A stretch of DNA of 64,000 bases from Sporodiniella umbellata (taxonomy: Eukaryota; Mucoromycota; Mucoromycetes; Mucorales; Rhizopodaceae), in NCBI GenBank assembly GCA_025677835.1, contig JAIXMR010000021.1, positions 124,501 to 188,500 on the forward strand, written 5' to 3'. A program made the translations under genes and the position numbers. This document shows, in pieces, positions 35,828 to 48,840 of this stretch (its first letter is position 1; every line of letters starts with the position of its first letter). A model generated the notes under the pieces. It searched no databases. It saw nothing but the letters and a program-made list of their open reading frames with translations, and was not told the origin of the DNA.

Positions 35828-38800
35828 ATAGATTTTTGCATAAAGAACATAAACTTTTAAACATACGTGCATATACACATATATACGAAGAGAATATAAA
35901 AAGTGTCATTGTAATTGCTTTTTCGTCAATATTAACAATATAGTATACAATTATCTCACCAAAGCTCACAGCCAATATTGTAGACTCAGATAGATAACCG
36001 CTCTCAGAGTGGCATGGATGCATGGGTTTTCTTCATTTTATTCAAATCTGTTATATTGAACTAAAAATGAAAAGGGGTTAACGAAACAAATGAAGCCTAA
36101 GATTGTAGCAAGCTACCTCAGCTTCCTATGTATGGTACTTTTTGACAAATTTTCTAGGTCTTCTTCAAGACACATTGAAATGTAACTATAGAGCAGTCTT
36201 GAACTTTAGCTTTTCAACAAGGAAAAGGACATGCTTTTAAAAAGTACAGATATTGGGATAATTCAGAAGCAAGACTTTTGCATTTTTTTGTTAGAAAAAA
36301 AGAAGTTGTACTGTGCTTGTAAAGTACAATTAAACAAAACTCTGCCTTTCATTCTTCTTTGTTCATCCATACCGTTATTTCATTTTCAATCAAAGTCTTT
36401 AAAAAGCTATATCATATTTACAAATGATATACGGTATCTTCACAAATAACCGTTCTCTATTCAAGCTAATCAAACCCAGTGTATACTCTTTTTAAGCTTT
36501 TTTTTTTATCTTCAAGTCTCCCATAAAAAGTTTAGAAGTGCTTTTTGTTTTGCTATAGCTTAATTAAACAGAATGTTTTTTACAAATAAAAAAATAAGGT
36601 AAAAGGAACGTTATCAAATAGTGTCAAACTTCAAAAAAGAGTAAAAATATATAGAAAGCTCTCTAAATACAGACGAAAACTGAATTTACAGCCTTTAAGA
36701 AAAGGAGTAAAGGCGATCTTTGATAGTTTTATTCAAATGGACTAAATTCATGCCTACATAAAGATATACTAAGTTTGGTTTTTTGAACTTCAAACTTGTA
36801 AAATTTTGACATTTCATTGTGCTTGTATTTGAATTGAGATACAGCGATGGGTAAACAATGCCCTTTCTATTGTAGCATTACAAATATATCAATTTTATAT
36901 CTTTAACGCTTCGAGTAGCTTTTTTCAAGAGTTTCGAGGTACGACTACCAACTGAGCTAGGCTCCTATAGATTTGAATTGAGTTATGGAATTGTTACTGT
37001 TACTGCACAAAAACTAGTGAAAGGTTAAAACTGGTATAAATCAACTTCTGTAAAATTTGCATAACGGATCTTAAAGCTCATACTTATCTTGTATAATTTA
37101 GCAGTATTTGTTTGAAACGCAAAAAGGAAGGGAAAAAAAAGAAAAACACACTTTTACAATGTACTACTTCTTATTTAAAAGTGTAGATGAACGAAGTTTT
37201 CTTAAAAAAAAAGTACTTTAAAACATCTCTTGGTAATAAAGAGTTGACAAAGCAGTTTTAAAAAGTAGCTTTAGGGAGTGATATGGTTACTATTGAAATT
37301 TAAAAGATATCATTTTTTTTCAAAAAGACTATTTAAGAGAGAGTTCTTTTTAATATGATACTTTGATGAACAAAATCAATTCTTTCAAACTAGTAAAAAA
37401 TGCTATACTCTGTTTTTTCTTCTTTCATAAATTTGTCTTTTTTCAAGTTAGGCTTATTCTTTCGGTATTGACTGCAACAAATTGAAATGTCATCTCTTTT
37501 ATTGTCTTTTTTTAAACGTTAGATGTAATGCCAAATAGAAAAAGGCCAGTTTTTGAAAGAATAGCTAAATAACCTTCAAGCTTTCAGATAAGCTTTTTTA
37601 AAAGAAAAGTGAAACGCTTATCTTTAAATATCTTTTTAATGTAAACAGATAACATGTAATTATGTTAAGTTACGTCTGTATTTTGGTATTTTTTTTTCTT
37701 TTACTAAACATTGAACAAGTTCGTTTTACTGAAGCTTCACATTTATCTCTTTTTGGATTGCCTACAATTTTTAGCGAAGCTTCGGTTTTAATGGGCCTCC
37801 TCAGCAAAAAAATTGTTGTTTGAGCATAGATTGATGCTATTAAACCAAGTTTTTTTTTTTTTTTTTTCAATTTTTCAATTGGTCCTCAGATCGACAGAAA
37901 TGGTCTTGGGTTAATTATTAAAACACTTTTAGCTCTAGGGATTTTTCTTCCATAGAGAAAGCTCTAACAGCTGTTTGTATTTATTGTAAGCCAAAATTTT
38001 CATACTCTCTAGCGAGTCCGGTTTCCGAGTATTGGGCATACACTATAATACAACTTGTGATATAAATTGTAGAATAATATCACTAAGAAAATGTATACAA
38101 ATTATTTTTTGAATACTTTCGTTTACATTCAGCCCTAAAGAGCCAAAGGCTAGGGGGATATATAGACAAGGGCTTACTTACAGTTCCCAAATACTAGAGA
38201 AATACTGATGTGTAGGTGTTAGGCACAGTTTTTACTAGCTCTACTCGAACTTTTTGAATGTGAACTGTTTTTAAGCATAAAAGGACTACGAGCTAACGAC
38301 ATTAATTCTGACTGACTGCGACATTACTAGTTGAAAGTACTATAGACTCAAAAAGGAAATCCAGTACTGGTGCAAAAAAATATAAAAATAGCGGAGTTGC
38401 AGAGTTGCCGAGTTGAACACAATGAGATTTTTCCTTTTTTATACATGAATCATCTTTATTGTTTTCTCTTCTCTATCTCTATCTCTGCCTTTTTCTCTCT
38501 TTCTTTCCTTGTATCCCCCCCTTTTTTTTTAGTCTATACTGCTCCTCACCGTCTATTAGCATTTTTCAATTACACAAAAGTCTGTTGGTGAAGAAATAGA
38601 TGGATCTTGTCAAGAATGGTAAAGCAAATTTGAAGAACAATAAAACTTGGCTTTTTTTATTTTGTTTTTAAAAAGCCTCTTTAGTCTTATAATAGGAAAC
38701 ACAACAACATCCCAAAGACAATTCAAAGTATGATACCATTTGGCTCAAAAAAGCTTCTTTTTTCTTTTCTTTTTAAAATGATGTAAGCTCTAACACAGAA

Positions 38801-38951
38801 AATAGATAGTCAGTGTGTCATTGGCGAATATCCAGTAAAAGTAAAGTGCTTTGTGGGGTACAACAGTCTCATGACCTTTTTACTCATCTCTTGCCGATAT
38901 GATTATTTTATAGCTTCATGCTTCTTATTCCACGCCTTCCAGCTGTTTCAG
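35828..38951. other. 3.1-kb intergenic region
   Basis: AT-rich, moderate complexity, without recognisable genes apart from a tRNA-like fragment near 36931-36967 (listed separately). A pyrimidine-rich stretch lies at about 38460-38530. The 5' end of the next plus-strand gene is probably in the last few hundred bases but was not resolved. Confidence 0.65.
36931..36967 (-). pseudogene. tRNA 5'-half-like fragment
   Basis: On the minus strand the sequence AGGAGCCTAGCTCAGTTGGTAG begins like a tRNA acceptor strand plus D-arm, and TAGCTCAGTTGG is a perfect internal A-box. Downstream there is no anticodon arm that folds and no B-box (GGTTCGA-type) at the right distance, so this is not a functional tRNA gene. 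It may be a relic of a tRNA or of a tRNA-derived SINE. Confidence 0.4.
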
Positions 38952-39781
38952 CTATAAAAAGCTAAATACCCAACCAGAACCTAGAGAAAAAAATCAGTTA
39001 CTTAGAGACCTATATCAAGTCAAAAAAGACATTTTAAAATTCAAAACAGAGTTGAATGGTTTAGCGGAACAAATGGATGGAATGGAGTTGGATCTTGTAA
39101 GCAGTATGCATTTTTTTAAAAGAGATAGTAAGCTAACTTTCTCTCCTTAAACACAGAACGCATCAAAAGATAGAGTTCGTAAGTTCAAAAGAAATTGGTT
39201 ACGCCTGCTCCTTATTTCTATTCTAATAAGCTATCCAAATATAGAGGAGATCGAACAGGATATAACAGAAACGCAGGAAGTGAATGTTAACCTCCAGCTA
39301 CTTTTAGAAAGAGCAGTTGATAGACAAAAAGAAACTGATGTCCATGCCACTCAAGCAATGAAAAGCATACATTCGAACTTAATTAGCGTATGCCCCCCCT
39401 CTTTTTTATTGTCGCATGGTATTAACTCCGTTATTTCATTGTATTTAGGTCGTCCAAGAAACAGGGCAGCTAAGAGGAAGGCTAACATCTATAGCTGACT
39501 ACCAAAGACAGCAACAAGGCAATGTGGTTGATGTAGGAGAGAAGATACGCGAATATGGCCAAATGCTAGAAGACGCCATACAATCCATCCAAACCCGCCC
39601 CTCACCGCCACTGCAACTGCCTCTGGCTAAAGAAATATCTGTTGCCGACAAAAGAAAAAAGCCAACTGTAGATAACAACTTATATAAACACAGAATTATT
39701 AGAAAAAGAATATCAAATCCAGAGATTCGCCAACCTTGGTTACCGCAAAAGGGTTTGAGGATTTTACTTAATGATTCATAA
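38952..39781 (+). CDS. Coiled-coil protein, 5' end unresolved
   Basis: Four exons are clear: 38952-39096, 39157-39178 (a 22-nt micro-exon), 39245-39387 and 39449-39781, all in phase. They encode about 213 aa. The first three exons are strongly helical with heptad spacing (for example NQLLRDLYQVKKDILKFKTE, and VNVNLQLLLERAVDRQKETD), as is the start of the fourth. A basic Pro-containing tail (KRKKPTVDNNLYKHRIIRK) ends with ILLNDS. The first listed exon enters in phase 2 after TTTCAG, so at least one upstream exon with the ATG is missing. A candidate, MDLVKN at about 38600, has the wrong phase. No family is recognised; the layout suggests a small structural or spindle/trafficking coiled-coil protein, but this is speculation. 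Confidence 0.6.
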
Positions 39782-39921
39782 TAAAGGTTTACCTTTTTTT
39801 AATTTTTTATTTTACAATGGGAAGGGAAGAGATGATTAAAATGTCAATGTGTTAACTTATGAATGATATTCTAAAATGATATTCTAAGCATTGAAATTAA
39901 AACTAGAAATATCAAGACTGC

Positions 39922-40917
39922 TTATTGTCTGTTGAAACCACCACGACCACCACGGAATCCGCCACGGCCACCACGGTTACCACCACGACCACCACGGAAG
40001 TCACCGCGACCACCACGGAAACCGCCACGACCACCACGACCACCGCGGTTGCCAGCAAAGCGTTCACGGTCGTTGTCGCCAGAGAAGTCGGTACGGAGAG
40101 GACGGCCATTGAGTTCAACACCGTTCATACCTTTAACAGCAGCCTCAGCTTGTTCTGCAGTTTCAAATTCAATGTATCCAATACCCTTCAATCCACCAGA
40201 TTCTCTGTTATAAGGTAAACGAACTTCACCTACAAGGGTACCGAATTTGCCGAAAGCTTCAGTCAAAGCATTACGGTGTGCCTCTTCATCGAAATCACGG
40301 TTTAAGTTGGCAACGAATACCTTTTTGGTAGGACCACTACTGGATTGACCAGTCTTCTTGGCACCATCAGCTCCATCAATACGAACACGACGACCCAAGA
40401 AATCGTTACCAGTCAAAGCGCAGGCAGCATCCTTAGCTTCTTGTGTGGCAAAGTCAATGTGACAGAAACCGCGGTTCTTGCCAGTAGCTTCATCAATTCT
40501 GAAACGAATTTCCTTGATTTCTCCGCATTCGGCAAAGAACTCGCGTACTTGTTCTTCAGTAGCTTCGAAACTGATACCACCACACCAGATAGTGAACTTA
40601 TCTTCAGTCTTAGCAGCCTTAGATTCAGAGACTTCTTCATCATCCTCAGCCTTTCTCTTGGTACCCTTAGGTTCTTCGTTTACTTCTTCTTCAGAACTAG
40701 CTTCTTCTTCAGAACTAGCTTCTTCTTCAGAGTTGGCCTCCTCTTCATCTGAGCTAGCCTCTTCTTCAGAGCTAGCCTCTTCTTCATCGCTACCGGATGA
40801 TTCATTATCAGAGCTTTCAGATTCGACCTTAGCAGCCTTGGACTTCTTGGTGACTTCTTTATCAGTCTTGGTAGCCTTAGTGGCCTTAGTAGCCTTGTTG
40901 TTCTTAGCAGAAGCCAT
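39922..40917 (-). CDS. NSR1: Nucleolin-like RNA-binding protein (Nsr1/Gar2 type)
   Basis: Nucleolar protein for pre-rRNA processing and ribosome assembly. A single exon of 331 aa. Residues 1-105 hold alternating Lys/Ala-rich and acidic Ser blocks (repeats of ASSEEE and ASSDEEE), the nucleolin N-terminal signature. Two RRMs follow: RNP2 TIWCGGIS with RNP1 NRGFCHIDF at about 108-185, and RNP2 KVFVANLN with RNP1 KGIGYIEF at about 198-275. The C-terminus is an RGG box of repeated GGRGGFRGGRGG units ending FNRQ. Codon use looks biased toward high expression. The lack of introns contrasts with its neighbours. Confidence 0.95.
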   Translation of the reverse strand: MASAKNNKATKATKATKTDKEVTKKSKAAKVESESSDNESSGSDEEEASSEEEASSDEEEANSEEEASSEEEASSEEEVNEEPKGTKRKAEDDEEVSESKAAKTEDKFTIWCGGISFEATEEQVREFFAECGEIKEIRFRIDEATGKNRGFCHIDFATQEAKDAACALTGNDFLGRRVRIDGADGAKKTGQSSSGPTKKVFVANLNRDFDEEAHRNALTEAFGKFGTLVGEVRLPYNRESGGLKGIGYIEFETAEQAEAAVKGMNGVELNGRPLRTDFSGDNDRERFAGNRGGRGGRGGFRGGRGDFRGGRGGNRGGRGGFRGGRGGFNRQ

Positions 40918-42026
40918 ACTTTTTATTTTAAGTTTGAAGAATAAAAAAAAGAAAATAATTTTTTTTCTTTCTTATAAAGGGAAAATTTCAAGTACGAAAA
41001 GCAGTGCAAGTAGAGAGTAAGCCACTAAATTCTTTGCATTAACCACATTTGACACTCAGAAGGTCATTGAATAATTCAAGTGCCATCCTACAGCTCATTT
41101 TCATTGGATAAAGTACAATATATTTTATAAAAGTTTTGGCTTGTGCAACTTGAAAGCCGTTAGGTGACTTTTTTTTTAAAAAAGCTTAATTTAAAACTTT
41201 TTGCTAATAAAACTACCTTGGGGTTTCGTATGTCACCGCTTGCTGAAGGCTCAATACAGTCGCTTAATTATGTGGTTTTATTAGGGAGACAGAAGCTGAT
41301 TTTGTTGGTTTTGTAAGAGAAGGAGCTGTATTTTGCGTTTGAAAACTGAATAAGGCAGACTTCTGAATAGTCGTAGTTTAGAAGTAAAAAAGTTTTTTTA
41401 TTCAATAAAACACACATGTTTCTAAGAACAAGAGTTTTGAATAAACGAAACAAAAGGAAAAAAAAAAACTGTTCAGATCAAATGGTGTCAATAAAAAAAA
41501 TCATACGAACTGTGCAATTCGTGATGAGCTATAGATAGACAAGAAGAGTCGGCCGTCTGGTGAGCTATATTTAAGTAAAACAATGAGTTAAAAACATCAC
41601 AAAACGAACTAAACTAAAGAGTCAATTAAAAATGTAAAGTTTTGAAAGCAAAGCTTATTACAATTGTTTGGTTTATTAGACGTTTAGATCGTCCCGTATA
41701 TTTGCAAGTATCGCTTTTGTTATACTGTGACCCTAGACTTTCTGTATCGCTCTAAACTATTCTAGCAATTACAAATCCTGTATGGATGTTCCTGAGGTAG
41801 CTCCAAGAAAAGGTATTTTGCAAAAATTAAATAATAAAAACCAAAATATACTTTAAAACAAACCAGCTACTATCAACAGATGCCTACTGGGTTTTTTATA
41901 TTGATTTGCTTATAGCGTGTGTTTACATCTATAAATTAAATACCGTTCTTTATTAAAGTCTGTTCGATTTTACAAACACTGATTGAAGACAGGTAGCAAA
42001 AAATAAATAAAAAATAAAAATTTCGT
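40918..42026. other. Intergenic, no gene seen
   Basis: 1.1 kb containing the NSR1 promoter and the 3' flank of the HEATR5 gene. AT-rich; no repeats, RNA genes or open frames of note. Confidence 0.65.
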
Positions 42027-45000
42027 CTATCCAAAGTTGCTGAAATCCATTTTCAGTGCAATTGTGGGTTGTTTGTGATTTTCAAAAGCTGCTCGTCGCT
42101 GTTGCTCTTCTTGAAGTTTTTCTTGTTGTTGTTTTTGGCTCTCCAATATGCTGTATCGCATAGCAGATTCCAATTTAGTACGAATATGAGGAGGCATTTT
42201 GGACACTGTTTCCCGAAAAACAGCTGGTGTGTTGGCAGCGATAGACAGTAGATGCTCAAGCACTTCTTGGTGTACTTTTGATTCATGCCCGGTGTATGGA
42301 GGCTCATCAAGCAAAAACGTAAGCGTTGGCAAAACCATACAAAGGATGGAACTCTCTATTAAATAAAGTTGGCTAACTTCTAATTGAGTAAAACAAAGGC
42401 TTACTCTGGTCTTCTTGAACACTACTCGCAAGTACTAATAATGTCTTTATGTTCTCATTTAGAGAATGGGTATTTAGTATTTCGCTCTCTTTCTGCTTTT
42501 CGACTTGTAAAATGTCCTTTATGATAGAAGGCATAATGTAACTTGTCATGGTTTGTCCTAGTGTTACTAAACTTTCGTTATCATGTTTCTTTTCAGGAAG
42601 CGATACAAAATTGCGTACACACTGATGTGCAGTAGCGGATAGCTATAACACGTGTTACTTTTTTTCTACAAATAAATTCAGCACAAGTTAAATATACTTA
42701 CCGTGTCATTGTTTGATACTAAGCAGACTCGAAGCGTCTCTACAAGCTGACTTATTTCATCTTTATCCTGCAAAGTAGCTAGAGGCGTCCCAGACATGAT
42801 TAAAACAGTAGCCAAAAGCCTACTTTTTTGTGACACTTCTTTAACTTCCTCTTTATATTCCAATCTATTGAAAGAAACTTAGACTACTTGTTTGTATATG
42901 CCAGAAAAACTTACAAGAAAAAGCTGTCAAGAAGAGAATGAATTGATGCGCCTATAACTCTAGATAAGGGCTTGATGCTTTCTGTTGAAAGGTCGAGTTC
43001 GAAGTTGTGAACAACCGTTTTAAGAGATACTAAAGCTCGAGAAACCAAGTTGCTTACAAACTCCTCCTGGTCAAATATTCTCGATAATATATAGAGATAG
43101 ATGGCCAATAGATCCACTTTATATGCGTTTGGAGCTGTTCTGACTAGCACAGCAAAAGTATCTAAGGAGGAACTGAGAAGGGTAGCCAAGTTATCAAGGT
43201 TATTCTGATTCGACTGGTTCCGCGAGGGGCTTTTGTTTGAAAGATTTGGCACATTTTGCAAAAACACGTTAACCAAAACTCTTACAAGATAATAAAGTTG
43301 AGAAGTAACCGGAAAAACCCCTTCTTCTAAATTCGCGGAGCTCTCCATATCTCTACAAACATAGGAGGCTCCATAATTCTGAATCAAACAGTAGATGATC
43401 TTTACAATCACTAATTGAACTCGGTATCCCTCGGTTCGTATAAGTCGATCAAACACATTCATAAGCTCTAAAAACATAGCCTTAGGTAAAAACGCTTCCC
43501 CTGCAAGAGAAGGGTGAATGAATGTTCGAAGAGCCTGTAAACAAACTGGGATGGTTGAGTAGTCGCCTTTGCTACTTGAACTGGAAATTCGTGACAAGCT
43601 TTCTATACAGAGACCAAAAAGAACATAGAACAGATTTGAAGGTAGACCTTGAAGACATTTTGAGTCAGGATTTTTCGAGATGGCCTCAATCATATGCGGT
43701 GACTGTATCTCAATAAGCGTTGCAACGGCCTCCATGACTTTCAACCACGATTGGCGATAGTAGGGTAAAACAACGTCTTTTGTAGCAGCGGAATACATAG
43801 AGTCAATGTTGCTGTTCGCCTGTGTTTGAATACGTTCACTACGATTTGCTAAAGCGACAATGTCAGATTCTAAACGAATACGGGCATAGTCCTGCAAAGA
43901 ACGTAACCACATAGAAGATAGAACGCTCAAATTGGGTTGAAGTACTTGCTTGAGGTATTTTTGTCTTTGGCTTGCCACTTGAAGCTCTGCCCATGCATTC
44001 AAAACAGCTAACTTTACCATTATAGAGGCATGAGAACTCAGGTCTTTAACTTCTCCCATACCCGTTAGTTTTGACTCTTTTTTGCAACGATCCAGAGAGG
44101 ATGTTAGTAGTTTAAGCACACGACTCAACTGATACAAGTCTTTCACAATACCGCTACCAACATATACAGCACACACTTTTACAGCGGCTGCTACTATTTC
44201 AGAAGAGGAATCTGCGCCAAAAGCAGGGGTAAGCGCGGCACCGATTTGTGCAGAATATTGTTCAAGTAGAAGTGTACCCTCCAAGTCGGCATCTGGTGTA
44301 GTTGAAAACTTTTCGATTACCATTCTAAGCAAATTAATGCCAGCCAATCTAAGTTCGTTGACGTGTGCAGTAGCTGCTGTAAACGATAGACGAATAAGGT
44401 CTGGCACTCTGAATACCAAATAGTCCCCCAAACCTGCTTGCTGTCTACGCTTGCGAGCTAGTATCAAATCAAAGTGTTCTCGTTTCCCATTAGATGAAAC
44501 TAATTCAATCATTTCTTGAAGACATTCTAATGCAAAAAGTTGTGTACGCCAACGAGGTGGTATTTCAACATTGACTGAAAGCTTGGGTGTCATGCCAGAT
44601 GCATCAGCAACGGTCGTAGTTATATCACCATTGTCTTCATCTACAAATCCATCGGCATCGTCGTCTCCGAAATCATCATAATCGCCTTCTCCTGTACCTT
44701 GTCCTGACTCACTAGCTAATTCAGGTTTGGGTGTTGGTGCTGTAGAACCAGTGACGATTCGTTTTGTAATGTTAACCCATATTGAAGGTTCAGCAACAGC
44801 AGTCTCTTGAAGCCAGTTACGAATAACATTTTTGACATCAGATAGCTGAGGATCGGTATCCAGCATTTTGAAAAGTTCGTTATCTAAGCCAGGCTGTGCC
44901 GCTTTAAATACCAACTCTGAGTCCCGCTGCACTAATTGATAAAGACATGTTACAGCCGCCCTTTTAAGTGGTAGATGAAGACTAGTAATTTGAGTTTGAA

Positions 45001-48000
45001 GATAAGGAACCAAGTCGTAAACATTCATATATTTAGGCGCAAACATCAAAAAGTGCTGTATACACCGAATAGCCTCGACGTTTACTCTTTCGTCAGGCTC
45101 TAATTTGAGTTCTTCTGCCATGTTTAAGCACAACTCTCTAACTTTAGAAGACGCCTGTAGCTCAGGTCCCAGTGTGCCAATAAGCTCATAAATAATTCTT
45201 CCAAACTCTTGATAGGCTGTAAATCCTACAGATAAACCTGCATTACTTACGGCTACTGAGCCGTTTCCAGGTTCATGTGTTTCGCTCAAGTAAAGCTTTG
45301 CGACCATACCAAGTGTGCTATTGACGTAGTTGGAAAACATAAGACCAGCGGCACTTACAGTCATTGCCATAGCTTCAAGAGCCCACGCATGTACGACAGG
45401 ATGTGGGTCGCTACTCAAAGAAAGCAATATGCCTACAATAGTCTTGAGGTGAGCAGCTGCAGCCATACCACCCACATAGCTGTAAATATAACCAATAGCT
45501 AAGGCACAACCCGCACGAACATCAGGATCTCGATTGCTGACAACTAAATCAACCAATATTTGCATTTGTGAAGCAACAAACGAACCACCTACGATGTTCG
45601 TCAAGCGTCCAATCGCCTCACATGCCCCATTTCTTAAATAGGGATCAGGATGAACAACTACCTCCATCAATATATCTTGTAGTAATTGTGTTGCCTTAGG
45701 ACTAAATCCAATAATATCCCCTTTCTTTTTCCGGTGTAAAGTTGCAATGTTTTTAAACGCACCTAGAAGAGCAACAACAATGTTTACAAGTATAGCTGCA
45801 CGTTTTGGTGAGTTCTTTTCTAACTTTTGATCTTTTACAACTTTAGCCATTATCTCAAAAGTAGATTCTTGAATAGGTGCTGGTTGATTACAAAATAAGG
45901 TGGCAAATAATTCAATACTTGCGTCTACATAGGACGTAGAAGGAGATACAGGCTGAGGAATAGATTGGTGTTTCTTTTTTTGTAAACCGGTTTCTAGCAG
46001 AATGTTCGTATATGCGTAGAAAGGATCTAACTCCAAAGATCCAATCATAGGCCTCTCTAATAACTCTTCAATACGTTCAAATCTATCTTTTGTCATCCAT
46101 TCTTTTCCACGGTTGACTTCTTCATAGCTATCTTCTACATTCGCAACCACTTCAATATGGTAACCTTGCATCTTACTGGTCACACCGCATCCATGACCAT
46201 CTGCTATGTTCCAAATACTAATAAACTGACCAGGAACAGTAGCCGTTACCTGTTGTGTGGCGCGTGAAGATGGCGAAAGTTTGTCAGTTTCAATAAAAAC
46301 CATCAAAGAGTTTCTTAGTAAGCTATTAAGAGATGATTCATAAGTTGATAGGTGAGGTCGAAGTGTGATGAAACACTGAAAAATACGTCTTCTGAGACAA
46401 TATAATTGATCAATAAGTCGAGTACTGTAAGGCACACATGGTGATAGTGTAGTGGCTGCGAAAGTAACAGGTGCAGTAGCTAAGAACGCTAAAGTGTTGT
46501 TGAGTAGTGCCGCGATTCGCTTTGCTATATCGAGTGTAACCAACGATTGGCTGTTGTGAAGCAAGAAGCTATAAATAGAGCTTATTACGCATTCGCGGGT
46601 ATGAAACAGAAATGACCATTCAGGTTCAGATCGAATTGTGTTGACTTCTTTGCCAGTGGGCTTAGGCAAAGCACTTTTCCAAAGTAGTAAAAGTTGCGGT
46701 AAATGAATTTTGACCAAATTGGGACCAAGGCACATCACAGATCCTATTAAAGCGCATGCTACTTGAATTTGGACACTTGCAATTTTTGGCTCTTTGTTTG
46801 CTTGTCTAATTAGCTGACCAGATAAAGACATGGCACGAGCGCTCAATTCAAAAGATGTATAAATAGGATGCGCGGGGAAGACGCTCATAATTGCACCAGC
46901 AGCGTAAGCATATGCAATAGCGCGTTGGTATACTTTTACAGTTGCGGTTGGGTTTGCAAGATTACTTAAATCTTTTTCTAGCAAATTCATTGACTTCGGA
47001 AGCAAGTGGAGTATGTTTGATGGACAAGCATTTGAAAAGCACCTGATACACCAAACAGCTGCCATCTGAACAGAAAGACTGGGATGTGTTAAGAGTATAA
47101 AAAGGGGCTCTGTTATATAGCTCTAAATATTAAATGGAATAGTATAAATAAATAGAAACCTTTAACTGTTCACTTACTTGCATCGAGCTGGCTGCACCTT
47201 CAAGTTCACAAATAAGTTGGGCAACTAGATTTGTAACACAGAGCAAGACCTGTTTGTTGGGAGCAACTTGATTTGCCATTAATGCAGGCCATTTTTTGAC
47301 CCAGTGACTAATCAAAGTTTTAATCGCAGTTGCTTGGCCATGCTCACTCAAAAGCTTTTTGTTAATAGTGTGATGTAATAGAAAGTTTACTTGTGTACGT
47401 AAATAAGTGCTGTCAGAAGCTGGCAGTTCGCTATTACGATCTAATATTTCGCACAAGATATGATTTGTGATGGCTCCATAATTTGCTTCAACAAACTCAG
47501 TACCCAGTAAAATAAACAACGTTGCATAAGTTTCAATTAGCCCCATTTTTAGCTCACGAGAGCCGTTTGCCTTGTTGAATGGTATGGATAGTTGGGAGAG
47601 CATATCCTCAATTGATAATAGTGTTACTACTTTGCTCGATGCTGAGTCTATTACTTTGTGCACTTCTTCTCCAGTAGAAGCGTGCCGGATATTAGGCTTG
47701 GCTGGATCAACAGTTGCTGGTGTCTGAGTGAAAAGAAGCAAGGTAGCACATAATGAAGATATAGCCCGACGTACTGAAAAAGTGGAACCTTCAAGAGCTT
47801 TGAAGCAATGCTGTAATAAAGCCTCTATCTCAATGTTTGTGAATGACTGTGTGGTGTGTTGAATAGCCGATTGTAAACACTAATTTTTTTCCCAACAGAC
47901 GGAAAGGTTGGTACTTGAAAATACATATACCAGTATACACTTACCTGTGCTGAAGCAATTCGCATAGCTAGAGCTTTGTCTGTTAAGCCATTTCGTAGAT

Positions 48001-48840
48001 GCTTCATTAAATCTTTTAATATTTGTTCTGTTGCACCTTTCCCAGCTCCTTTTAATATCAAAGCAAATGCTGTTACAGTTTCTATTCTTAAGAAAAGCGA
48101 ATTCTATTGTTACAGTTGCAAAAAAGCTATTAAATTTTCTTTTTTAAAGGCTTCTTTTTTCTTTTTTAAAAAACTTACACTGCTATTCTTTATCACTTTT
48201 AAAAACAGAATGGCGCTTTCTGCAAACAAAGACAACACCTATGTAGAATAAATATTGGTCTATAAACTGTCTTGACATTCATGTACATGTGTATAAGCAT
48301 TTCAAGTTTTACTTTTGAGCCAGTGGCGCCCATTACGGCTCCGGTAGTTGAAATTGCAGCCCTGAAAACAATAGAAAGTTTGAGTAAGAATTATTTATAT
48401 AAGTTTATAATCAACCTACAATCTAGTTTCCTTGTCGATGTTTTTATTTGCTCCAATCAAGCTGTGTAATGCTGTTACTGTATCAAACAAAGTTCTTGTA
48501 TCTCCTCTTGTGTATAAAATAATATAGCATCTCCCAATAAGGAATCGAATGGGTCTACGGGGCTTCGCTGAGGCTAACGAAATGAGGCGAAATAAACTCT
48601 TCTCTAAAATAGGCTGAGACTTTTTCAAAGTTTCCTAGGCAATTATACAGTCAATGCTTGCGAGCTTTATTGGTTTTAGTTTGTAGGTCTGAAAGCTCTT
48701 ACCAATTCTACTGTTTTGGTCTCTCTTTCAACTTGTGCCAACCATTGTAAGACATATAATTCTTGTTTTTCTGAATTTTCGCTAGACTGAATCTTTTGCT
48801 CATCTAGAATGAACGCGTCTGGGATGCCTTGAGGAGGCAT
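42027..48840 (-). CDS. HEATR5/Laa1 family HEAT-repeat protein
   Basis: Giant HEAT-repeat protein that partners clathrin adaptor AP-1 in trans-Golgi/endosome sorting (yeast Laa1, animal HEATR5). Ten exons: 48703-48840, 48420-48634, 48313-48361, 48179-48238, 47945-48104, 47178-47879, 42915-47122, 42702-42864, 42405-42642 and 42027-42355; about 2086 aa, close to animal HEATR5B. It has a family-like N-terminus, HEAT arrays throughout (LGPNLVKIHLPQLLLLWKSA, VHAWALEAMAMTVSAAG), an acidic loop EGDYDDFGDDDADGF and an end PTIALKMDFSNFG resembling the animal PTIKLKTSFF. The exon at 47945-48104 needs one base fewer, in a TTTT run near 48059-48062, to keep RIETVTAFA joined to LILKGAGKG. A 108-nt intron ending at 48071 avoids this but drops conserved residues. 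Confidence 0.93.
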
